Assembly (NCBI GenBank): GCA_003511845.1
Contig: DOIV01000081.1
Coordinates: 1,447-6,610 of the forward strand
Length of the DNA stretch: 5,164 nt
Direction: 5' to 3'
Source of the DNA: Flavobacteriaceae bacterium
GTDB taxonomy: Bacteria > Bacteroidota > Bacteroidia > Flavobacteriales > Flavobacteriaceae
Each line of letters begins with the position of its first letter. The first letter of the stretch is position 1. A program made the position numbers and the translations under genes. The notes under the pieces are model-generated. The model did no database searches. It was not told where the DNA came from and worked only from the letters and a program-made list of their open reading frames with translations. Shown one piece after another: positions 1-5,164 of the stretch.

Positions 1-78
1 ATTATTGAGACATAAATTTTACTAATTTTTACTGGAAGAGTATCTTTATAACGCCTCTAAAATCCTCTCAATGGGACA

Positions 79-597
79 CTACTTAGTTAATCGTTGGTAA
101 TATTCTTTAAAAATAATTTTAAACCATGCAGTATAAACTTCAGGCTGTTGTTCTATATCCTTTTTTACAGCATCTAAAGTCATCCATTTAAAACTTTGAA
201 CTTCTTCTGGGTTAATTTTCGGGTTCTCATTATACGCACCTATCATCACATGATCTAATTCATGTTCTGTGAGCCCGTTATCAAAAGGTGCTTTATAAAT
301 AAAAGAAAAGACCTCTTTCAATTCCGTTACAAAACCCATTTCTTCAAACAAACGCCTTTTTCCAGCTTCAATATTACTTTCACCAACTCTTTGATGACTA
401 CAACACGTATTTGTCCATAGTAGCGGAGAATGGTATTTACTTGCTGCACGTTGTTGTAATAACAATTCCTCTTTATCATTAAATACAAAAACAGAAAAAG
501 CACGATGTAATACTGCTTTTTCATGAGCTTCTAGCTTAGGCATAGTGCCTATTTGCTCATTATTTTCATTCACCAATATGACTTGTTCTTCTTTCAT
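79..597 (-). CDS. idi: Isopentenyl-diphosphate delta-isomerase, type 1
   Basis: This enzyme interconverts isopentenyl and dimethylallyl diphosphate in the cytoplasm, supplying both C5 units for isoprenoids (quinones, carotenoids, undecaprenyl phosphate). The 172-residue protein is a single Nudix-fold domain of about the usual bacterial length. Aligned by eye with E. coli Idi, the catalytic cysteine is Cys66 in TNTCCSHQR and the catalytic glutamate is Glu113 in EHELDHV. The metal ligands His25, His31, His68 and Glu111 are all present. The Nudix-like helix is residues 72-89 (GESNIEAGKRRLFEEMGF). The ATG at 597 fits the family N-terminus (ILVNENNEQIG) and has a -7 promoter element just upstream. 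The gene ends in TAG at 79-81. The 78 bases beyond it, to the left edge, show no gene and no convincing terminator. All active-site residues are in place, so it is expected to be functional. Confidence 0.96.
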   Translation of the reverse strand: MKEEQVILVNENNEQIGTMPKLEAHEKAVLHRAFSVFVFNDKEELLLQQRAASKYHSPLLWTNTCCSHQRVGESNIEAGKRRLFEEMGFVTELKEVFSFIYKAPFDNGLTEHELDHVMIGAYNENPKINPEEVQSFKWMTLDAVKKDIEQQPEVYTAWFKIIFKEYYQRLTK

Positions 598-611
598 AAA
601 TTAGATTGCAA

Positions 612-619
612 CAAATCTA
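612..619 (-). promoter_or_regulatory. Candidate -7 promoter element for idi
   Basis: Read on the minus strand this is TAGATTTG, an exact match to the Bacteroidota -7 consensus TAnnTTTG. Transcription would start around 606, leaving a leader of roughly 9 bases before the idi ATG at 597. I see no clear -33 TTG at the expected distance, so the call rests on the -7 match and its position. Confidence 0.4.
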
Positions 620-750
620 CAAAATATATGTTTTGCGAGATTACTTTTTTTTGTCACATATTACAACAACTTTATTATAACCTCCCCGAATTTTATCCAT
701 AAACAGGGTGTAAATAACTATGATATGACTTTAACAGGATAAAACCCACC

Positions 751-769
751 CCTCCTTTAAATTAGGAGG
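751..769. repeat. Small intergenic hairpin downstream of the sialidase-like gene
   Basis: CCTCCT (751-756) and AGGAGG (764-769) form a perfect 6-bp GC-rich stem with a 7-base AT loop, five bases beyond the stop codon of the minus-strand gene. On the minus strand it is followed by a G-rich stretch and only a short TTTT (741-744), so it is a poor intrinsic terminator, though it may define the mRNA 3' end. It resembles the short CCTCC/GGAGG palindromes I recall being scattered between flavobacterial genes; that comparison is from memory. The surrounding non-coding stretch (598-774) also has TTTTATCC at 691-698 mirrored by GGATAAAA at 737-744. No gene is visible there. Confidence 0.45.
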
Positions 770-774
770 AACTT

Positions 775-2004
775 TTAATTAAAATCATCCACATCAAAAT
801 TTTTAATTTTAATCGTAGTTATTTTATCTTCTATATGATTCCATGCTACATAAACAATACCATTAACTATTTCTAACTGAGGGAATCCGCTTGCCCTAGC
901 TGCAGACATCAAAGACACCGTTATAGGTTCAAACTTCTGACCGTTTTTATTCACTTTTACCATTTTTAACTCCGCAGCTTTATCAGTGGACTCCATCCAA
1001 CTTACCAAAACATTATCCTTATCTAAAAAACTCACATCTACCCTACCCATTGCCTTTCCTTTACTTATTTAAATTGGAGTGTCAAAACTTTTACCCGAAT
1101 CATTAGAAAATATTAGATTTACTTTAGGAATTGCATCTGCTTCTGTAAACCAAGCTACCGTCAACGTATTATCAAAAGCAGCTACTTTTGGCCCATTAAC
1201 CAGACAACCATTAATTACCCAATAATCATTGTGAATAGGTTTTGGTATCGTCCAACTGCCATCCAACAAACGTGAAATATAAATACCTCTCACTTCATCA
1301 TCATTTCTATCTCTATACACCACAACAGGCCCTTTAGCCGTAATTGTAGCACTTGTTTGACAACAATCACATGTTTTTGCATCAATCAATCAATCAATCA
1401 ATCTATCATCTATTATTTCTCCTGAAGCTAATACTGTAGCTGCTCTAATATTCATCGCCCCATGACTACTATGTTCTTCATCATGACTCCCTCCACCAGT
1501 ATTTCTACCATCTAACCAAGTCACAAAAAACGAATCTTCTTGATAAGGCAGCAGCGTTACAAAGCCATGTTCTGTTTTTGTACTATCTGTATGCATCAAA
1601 AAATCATCTTTCCAATGCTTCCCTTTATCGTTAGATAATTTTAAATGCACATTATACGCAAAAGTTTCTGGATCAGATTTTTGTAAAAAATGAGTCAAAA
1701 TATTTTCTTTATTAACAGCTATTGCCGGAAAATCAGCCCAATTGACAAACCAATCATTTCCTTTAGCAATTTCAATAGGTTTTGACCATTCTTGATTTCT
1801 AAGCGATGAAAAATTTACAGAATACACAGAATCATTTATTTTTTGAGTCCATGACATGAATAATTCACTTCCATTATTAAATAGAAACGGATACATGCTA
1901 TCAGCAACAGATGGAGATTCAATAACTCCAAGCTTCTCTTTTCCTTTATCGTCTTTACAGGAAATAAATAGTATACAACATAAGAAAAAGCACTTTATAT
2001 TCAT
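775..2004 (-). pseudogene. Sialidase-like (BNR/Asp-box) lipoprotein gene with two in-frame stops
   Basis: I read this as one gene of 410 codons (final stop included) interrupted twice without any frame change. Codon 205 is TGA (1392-1390) inside a GATT repeat, and codon 312 is TAA (1071-1069). The N-terminus (MNIKCFFLCCILFISC) is a lipoprotein signal peptide with lipobox FISC and Cys16 followed by a charged linker. Asp-boxes typical of sialidase/BNR beta-propellers occur at codons 124-131 (SNDKGKHW) and 300-307 (SNDSGKSF). Other conserved-looking segments are WLDGRN, a His-rich stretch (HDEEHSSHG, 174-182), CDCCQTSA (212-219), GCLVNGP and GRVDVSFLD. They lie in all three fragments, on both sides of each stop, which is why I treat them as one broken protein. 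The protein would have been an outer-membrane or surface lipoprotein; its substrate is unknown and sialic acid cleavage is not shown. Translation should stop after 204 residues. The distal parts have only TTG (1389) and ATG (1050) as possible restarts and no signal peptide. Sequencing error is a possible alternative. Confidence 0.8.
1381..1403 (-). repeat. Tetranucleotide repeat (GATT)5 plus GAT inside the coding region
   Basis: Read on the minus (coding) strand this is five full GATT units followed by GAT, 23 bases of perfect repeat. In the gene's frame it reads TTG ATT GAT TGA TTG ATT GAT, so the fourth repeat codon is a stop. Removing three units (12 bases) would restore a continuous frame reading [13 protein letters not shown]. 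Tandem tetranucleotides of this kind are classic sites of replication slippage. Confidence 0.9.
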
Positions 2005-2024
2005 TGGTTTCGTCTATTAAAACT

Positions 2025-2032
2025 CAAATTTA
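2025..2032 (-). promoter_or_regulatory. Candidate -7 promoter element for the sialidase-like gene
   Basis: Minus-strand TAAATTTG matches TAnnTTTG exactly. The predicted start near 2019 leaves a leader of about 15 bases before the ATG at 2004, a reasonable distance. No -33 TTG is evident at the usual spacing. If used, it would transcribe away from the cyclophilin gene promoter in the same 82-base gap. Confidence 0.4.
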
Positions 2033-2043
2033 CAATGTTTTGG

Positions 2044-2076
2044 TTGAATATAGGTAGATTCTATTAGCTATATTTG
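2044..2076 (+). promoter_or_regulatory. Candidate promoter of the cyclophilin gene (-33 TTG and -7 TATATTTG)
   Basis: TATATTTG at 2069-2076 matches TAnnTTTG. A TTG at 2044-2046 lies 22 bases upstream, within or near the spacing seen for Bacteroidota -33/-7 pairs. Transcription would begin around 2081-2083. That is almost on top of the first possible ATG (2087) and about 17 bases before the second (2099), which favours the second as the start codon. Confidence 0.5.
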
Positions 2077-2098
2077 CAATTCTATTATGAGGATTTAT

Positions 2099-2794
2099 AT
2101 GATAAAAAACAGGTTAATATTTCAGTTGATTTTAATAATACTATTCAGTATAATTAGTAACTGCAAGAAAGAAACCATAGCTAAAACTTCAAAAAAAACC
2201 ACCAAAACAACAAAAAAAAAGACAGCAAAAATAGTTAAGCCTTTTGATTCTATCAACCATACCAATGCAGTTGATTTTTTAATTGCCTATGGTAAAGCAC
2301 ACAAATCAAACAAAGTAAGATTTAAAACACGTTTGGGTTCTTTTACGGTACTTTTATATGATGACACTCCTTTACATAGAGCTAATTTTATCTTTTTAGC
2401 CAATGCTGGTTATTTTGATACCACTTGCTTTCATAGAGTGGTTCCTGATTTTATAGTTCAGGGCGGGAATTCTGAAAGCGGTAACACATTAGGTTTTCGT
2501 AATAAGTACGAAAATTATACCATACCTCCTGAATTCAGAAAACATCACAGACATAAATATGGTGCTTTAGCTGCCGCTAGAGAATGGGAAAATAATATCA
2601 GTAAAAAATCTACACCTTTCGAATTTTATTTTATCCAATCGAAAAATGGTGCACATCATATCAATGGTGAACACACCGTTTTTGGTGAAATCATTTCTGG
2701 TTTTGATACTTTAAATAAAATTGCACTTGTAAAAACAGGCAGAGATGAATGGCCTTTAAAAGATGTTTTTATGGATATTATTGTGTTGAATTAG
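2099..2794 (+). CDS. Cyclophilin-type peptidyl-prolyl cis-trans isomerase, probable lipoprotein
   Basis: Cyclophilins isomerise Xaa-Pro peptide bonds and help proteins fold. This 231-residue version has a hydrophobic N-terminus (residues 1-21) ending in IISNC. Cys22 is followed by KKE, which suggests a lipoprotein, although Asn at -1 is not the usual Gly/Ala/Ser. Next comes a very Lys/Thr-rich linker (23-47), then the cyclophilin domain (about 73-230). Its signature FHRVVPDFIVQGGN (111-124) includes the equivalents of human CypA Arg55 (Arg113), Phe60 (Phe118) and Gln63 (Gln121). GALAAARE and FYFIQ complete the active-site face. CypA Trp121 is replaced by His187, so cyclosporin sensitivity is not expected. 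It probably acts in the periplasm or on the cell surface. A start at 2087 would add four residues (MRIY); I chose 2099 because of the promoter position. The 3' end overlaps the convergent thioredoxin-like gene by 17 bases. The linker contains runs of eight and nine A (2191-2198, 2212-2220). Confidence 0.93.
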   Translation: MIKNRLIFQLILIILFSIISNCKKETIAKTSKKTTKTTKKKTAKIVKPFDSINHTNAVDFLIAYGKAHKSNKVRFKTRLGSFTVLLYDDTPLHRANFIFLANAGYFDTTCFHRVVPDFIVQGGNSESGNTLGFRNKYENYTIPPEFRKHHRHKYGALAAAREWENNISKKSTPFEFYFIQSKNGAHHINGEHTVFGEIISGFDTLNKIALVKTGRDEWPLKDVFMDIIVLN

Positions 2795-3347
2795 GTTTCC
2801 ACTTAATACCACATCCAATACTTGGTTTTTGTAGCCTTGTATTCTTCTCACCTACCAACAAACAATCTAAAGCAACTCGTAAATCAACACCTGAGACCTC
2901 TACTCCGTTTCCTGGTCTTGAATCGTCTAATTGTCCGCGATACACCAATTTTAACTCAGCATCAAAAACATAATTATCAGGCGTGCAGGCAGCATCATAA
3001 GCTTTGGCTACTTCTTGTGTTTCATCATATAGATACGGAAAAGGATATTTATTATCCGCTGCATGACTTTTCATTAAATCTGGAGCATCTTGAGGGTAAT
3101 TCTCAACATCATTTGAAGAAATAGCTATAAAAGACACGCCTTTAGATTGATAATCATTAGCAAGCTTCACCAATTGCTCATTTACATGAATTACAAAAGG
3201 ACAATGATTACAAATGAAAAACAAAACGGTTGCTTGTTCTCCTTTTACATCCGATAAGCTAATATCTTGACCACTTACAACGTCTAACAAACTAAAATCA
3301 GGAGCTTTTGTTCCTAAAGGAATCATATTTGAAGGTGTTCTCGCCAT
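2778..3347 (-). CDS. Thioredoxin-fold protein, AhpC/TSA (PRX-like) family with CxxC
   Basis: The 189-residue protein is a cytoplasmic redoxin with no signal peptide. The peroxiredoxin-like opening (GTKAPDFSLLDV, about 12-23) leads into beta-strand VLFFICNHCPF. This carries the redox pair Cys46-Asn-His-Cys49, where classical peroxiredoxins have a single peroxidatic cysteine. The cis-proline is in CTPDNYVFD (Pro123), followed by YRGQLDDSRPGNG and the C-terminal motif GCGIKWKP, both characteristic of the PRX-like redoxins annotated as 'thioredoxin family protein'. A thiol-disulfide reductase or peroxide-related role is likely; the partner is unknown. I set the start at the ATG at 3347. The frame stays open upstream to 3497, but that extension runs antisense through csaA, looks unlike the family, and lies beyond the promoter. 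The downstream ATG eight codons in is less likely. The stop (2778-2780) lies inside the end of the cyclophilin gene. Confidence 0.93.
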   Translation of the reverse strand: MARTPSNMIPLGTKAPDFSLLDVVSGQDISLSDVKGEQATVLFFICNHCPFVIHVNEQLVKLANDYQSKGVSFIAISSNDVENYPQDAPDLMKSHAADNKYPFPYLYDETQEVAKAYDAACTPDNYVFDAELKLVYRGQLDDSRPGNGVEVSGVDLRVALDCLLVGEKNTRLQKPSIGCGIKWKPNSTQ

Positions 3348-3364
3348 AATGTAAATTTTATTTG

Positions 3365-3372
3365 TAATTTTG
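3365..3372 (+). promoter_or_regulatory. Candidate -7 promoter element for csaA and the FAD oxidase gene
   Basis: TAATTTTG matches TAnnTTTG. Transcription would begin near 3378, giving a leader of about 31 bases before the csaA ATG at 3409. No -33 element is clear at the expected spacing. The element sits inside the predicted 5' leader of the divergent thioredoxin-like gene, so the two promoters face each other. Confidence 0.4.
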
Positions 3373-3377
3373 TGATC

Positions 3378-3385
3378 CAAAGTTA
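3378..3385 (-). promoter_or_regulatory. Candidate -7 promoter element for the thioredoxin-like gene
   Basis: Minus-strand TAACTTTG matches TAnnTTTG. The predicted start near 3372 leaves a leader of about 25 bases before the ATG at 3347. Five bases separate it from the oppositely directed csaA -7 element, and it overlaps the first copy of a 10-bp direct repeat. No -33 TTG is visible. Confidence 0.4.
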
Positions 3386-3405
3386 CTAAAAAAAAAGTTA
3401 CTAAA
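3381..3405. repeat. Two direct repeats of AGTTACTAAA, 15-base period
   Basis: AGTTACTAAA occurs at 3381-3390 and again at 3396-3405, separated by five A. The first copy overlaps the thioredoxin-like gene's -7 element; the second ends three bases before the csaA start codon. It may be a local duplication, or a regulator site given the position between two divergent promoters. Confidence 0.7.
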
Positions 3406-3408
3406 ATA

Positions 3409-3747
3409 ATGTCAGACATCATTTCTTTTGACGATTTCACTAAAGTGGATATTAGAACAGGTACAATTATTGAAGTTAACGACTTTGAAAAAGCCAAAAA
3501 ACCTGCCTACCAACTCAAAATAGATTTTGGAGACTTGGGCATTAAACAATCTAGTGCTCAAATCACTGATTTGTATTCAAAAGAGGACTTATTACACAAA
3601 CAAATTACCGCAATTGTTAATTTCAAACCCAAACAAATAGCTGATTTTATGAGTGAATGCTTGGTTTTAGGTGTTGCCAACCCTAAAGGGGAAGTTGTAT
3701 TGTTAAAACCATCTAACACAACAAACAACGGAAGTCAAGTCAATTAA
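3409..3747 (+). CDS. csaA: CsaA, tRNA-binding-fold protein (secretion-associated chaperone family)
   Basis: The 112-residue protein is a single OB-fold 'tRNA-binding' domain like the C-terminal domain of MetRS and the Trbp111/CsaA family, and matches the roughly 110-residue length of Bacillus CsaA. Family landmarks are VDIRTGTIIEVNDFEKAKKPAYQLKIDFG near the N-terminus, the SSAQIT segment (about 48-53), and KQIADFMSECLVLG near the C-terminus. CsaA is a cytoplasmic homodimer; in Bacillus it has chaperone activity and binds SecA and preproteins, and the fold also binds structured RNA. Which role applies here cannot be read from sequence. The ATG at 3409 is the only sensible start: the nearest upstream ATG (3349) runs straight into a stop. 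The leader is A-rich with no Shine-Dalgarno sequence. The gene ends two bases before the FAD oxidase start, so they are probably co-transcribed. Confidence 0.95.
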   Translation: MSDIISFDDFTKVDIRTGTIIEVNDFEKAKKPAYQLKIDFGDLGIKQSSAQITDLYSKEDLLHKQITAIVNFKPKQIADFMSECLVLGVANPKGEVVLLKPSNTTNNGSQVN

Positions 3748-3749
3748 TT

Positions 3750-5164
3750 ATGACAGAAACCATCAATAAAACACAATTACATAAGCTTTCCGAAACATTA
3801 GATGGAGGGCTTTTTTTTGATGACTTACATAAAAGTATTTATGCAACTGATGCTTCGGTATATCGTAAAATTCCACTCGCTGTTGCTTATCCAAAACATT
3901 CTAACGACATAAAAACACTTGTTAATTTTGCACAAAACTATAAAATCACATTAATTCCTAGAGCTGCAGGAACTTCTCTTGCAGGTCAATGCGTTGGTGA
4001 TGGTATTGTTGTTGATACTTCTAAACATTTTACGAGATTATTAGCCTTTGATGAACTTGAAAAAACAGTCATGGTTGAGCCAGGGTTTGTTCGTGATGAA
4101 CTCAATCACTTTTTAAAACCCTACGGACTCTTTTTTGGACCTAACACTTCTACCAGCAACCGTTGTATGATTGGCGGAATGGTGGGCAACAACTCTTCTG
4201 GCACAACCTCAATACAATATGGAGTTACTAGAGATAAAATAATTGATTTAAATTCCATATTATCAGACGGTTCAGAGGTTTTATTTAAATCATTAAACAA
4301 TGAACAATTTAATCAAAAATGTATTGGAGGTAGCTTAGAAAATAAAATTTATAAATCCATTAGAAACGAACTTTCTAATGAAGAAAATCAGAAAGAAATA
4401 CATAATGAGTTTCCTAAAAAATCTATCCATAGACGAAATACAGGTTATGCTGTTGATGAACTTCTCAATACCTCAATTTTTTCTGATACTACAGAAAAAA
4501 TAAACCTAGCCAAATTTTTATGTGGTAGCGAAGGTACATTGGCTTTTACCACAGCTATAACATTACAATTAGATAGCTTACCTCCTACTAAAAACATTAC
4601 TGTAGCAGTTCATTTTAAAAGTGTTCAAGAAAGCTTGGAAGCGACAGTTGTTGCTATGAAACACAATCTATATACCTGTGAATTGATGGATAAAACCATT
4701 TTAGATTGTACCAAAAGCAATCGTGAGCAATTAAAAAACAGGTTTTTTATTGAAGGTGATCCTGAGGCGGTACTGCTACTAGAAGTGAAAGCTAATACAG
4801 ACCAAGAGGCTGAAAATTTATCCAATATACTTATTGAGGACTTAAAACAGCATAATTTCGGCTACGCCTATCCGAAACTACACAATGAAGAAAGCAATAA
4901 AGCCGTAGAATTGCGTAAAGCAGGCTTAGGCCTACTAGGGAGTATTGTAGGTGACGATAAAGCTGTAGCTTGTATTGAAGATACTGCTGTTGATTTAAAC
5001 GACTTACCTGCATATATTACTGAATTTACTGCCATAATGGATGGTTACAATCAAAAAGCAGTCTATTATGCACATGCTGGAGCTGGGGAATTACACCTCC
5101 GCCCTATTCTAAATTTAAAAAAATCTAATGACGTTAAACTCTTTAAAACCATAACTACAGAAAC
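3750..5164 (+). CDS. FAD-linked 2-hydroxyacid dehydrogenase, GlcD/YdiJ type (5' part only)
   Basis: The frame is open from ATG 3750 to the right edge (471 complete codons, no stop), so the C-terminus is missing. Residues about 40-270 form a PCMH-type FAD-binding domain. PRAAGTSLAGQ (70-80) is the pyrophosphate-binding loop; GPNTSTSNRCMIGGMVGNN begins at 130, and CGSEGTLAFTTAITL lies at 258-272. The FAD-oxidase C-terminal domain follows, with the active-site-like HAGAGELHLRP at 442-452 (His442). This arrangement and the HAGxGxxHLRP motif fit D-lactate/D-2-hydroxyglutarate-type dehydrogenases. In Bacteroidota the closest kind is a protein of roughly 970 residues that continues into a ferredoxin-like/CCG iron-sulfur half, as in E. 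coli YdiJ. I infer that half lies beyond the edge. It would oxidise a D-2-hydroxyacid and pass electrons toward the respiratory chain; the exact substrate is unknown. No signal peptide is present. It follows csaA after a two-base gap. Confidence 0.93.
   Translation, partial: MTETINKTQLHKLSETLDGGLFFDDLHKSIYATDASVYRKIPLAVAYPKHSNDIKTLVNFAQNYKITLIPRAAGTSLAGQCVGDGIVVDTSKHFTRLLAFDELEKTVMVEPGFVRDELNHFLKPYGLFFGPNTSTSNRCMIGGMVGNNSSGTTSIQYGVTRDKIIDLNSILSDGSEVLFKSLNNEQFNQKCIGGSLENKIYKSIRNELSNEENQKEIHNEFPKKSIHRRNTGYAVDELLNTSIFSDTTEKINLAKFLCGSEGTLAFTTAITLQLDSLPPTKNITVAVHFKSVQESLEATVVAMKHNLYTCELMDKTILDCTKSNREQLKNRFFIEGDPEAVLLLEVKANTDQEAENLSNILIEDLKQHNFGYAYPKLHNEESNKAVELRKAGLGLLGSIVGDDKAVACIEDTAVDLNDLPAYITEFTAIMDGYNQKAVYYAHAGAGELHLRPILNLKKSNDVKLFKTITTE

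Noticed and set aside
4..72. ATTGAGA (4-10) mirrored by TCTCAAT (66-72)
   Set aside because: A 7-bp match across a 55-base gap in AT-rich DNA is easily chance and does not look like a terminator.
46..78. Ten-codon in-frame extension after the idi TAG (reading CPIERILEAL then TAA)
   Set aside because: The family normally ends near the TAG. An open run of ten codons after a stop is expected by chance, and nothing suggests readthrough.
327..524. Minus-strand frame inside idi
   Set aside because: It is an alternative frame of the idi coding strand; idi has all its active-site residues, so this is a shadow.
1069..1389. Middle and distal sialidase fragments as independent genes (starts TTG 1389, ATG 1050)
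   Set aside because: Both fragments are in exactly the same frame as the upstream part, begin in mid-domain, and lack signal peptides. They are better read as pieces of one interrupted gene.
2749..3124. Two plus-strand open frames (2749-2973 and 2822-3124) antisense to the redoxin gene
   Set aside because: They are shadows of a well-recognised gene; their translations resemble no protein family and have no start context of their own.
3348..3497. N-terminal 50-residue extension of the redoxin (start at 3497)
   Set aside because: It is read antisense through csaA, shows no family similarity, and lies upstream of a good -7 element. The ATG at 3347 gives the expected N-terminus.
4625..5013. Two minus-strand open frames inside the FAD oxidase gene
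   Set aside because: They are low-complexity antisense frames of a clearly coding region, with no promoter-like element or family resemblance.

Overview
The window looks like chromosomal DNA of a member of the Flavobacteriaceae (Bacteroidota), probably marine. The DNA is strongly AT-rich. Start codons are preceded by A-rich leaders without Shine-Dalgarno sequences. Most intergenic gaps carry a copy of the Bacteroidota -7 promoter element TAnnTTTG, and the protein families present are typical flavobacterial housekeeping and accessory types. I cannot name the genus from sequence alone.

Layout, left to right. 79-597 (-) is a complete type 1 isopentenyl-diphosphate isomerase (idi). 598-774 is non-coding and holds the idi promoter and a small hairpin. 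775-2004 (-) is a sialidase-like (BNR/Asp-box) lipoprotein gene broken by two in-frame stop codons. The first stop lies inside a GATT tetranucleotide repeat. 2005-2086 is a divergent promoter region. 2099-2794 (+) is a cyclophilin-type peptidyl-prolyl isomerase with a lipoprotein-like N-terminus. 2778-3347 (-) is a cytoplasmic peroxiredoxin/thioredoxin-like protein with a CxxC site, whose 3' end overlaps the isomerase gene tail to tail. 3348-3408 is a second divergent promoter region, with overlapping promoters and a direct repeat. 3409-3747 (+) is csaA (tRNA-binding-fold protein). Two bases later, 3750 to the right edge (+) is the first 471 codons of a large FAD-linked 2-hydroxyacid dehydrogenase of the GlcD/YdiJ type, which is still open where the window ends.

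The genes do not form one pathway. csaA and the FAD oxidase form a probable two-gene operon. The cyclophilin and the sialidase remnant would both be membrane-anchored lipoproteins, and the thioredoxin-like protein and IDI are cytoplasmic. I found no CRISPR array, RNA gene, transposase or phage gene.

The most interesting locus is the interrupted sialidase-like gene. Its reading frame is intact apart from two nonsense codons. The first is explained by three extra GATT units, so that only the two-unit form of the repeat would be translated through. This could be a recently decayed gene, or one arm of a repeat-length polymorphism.
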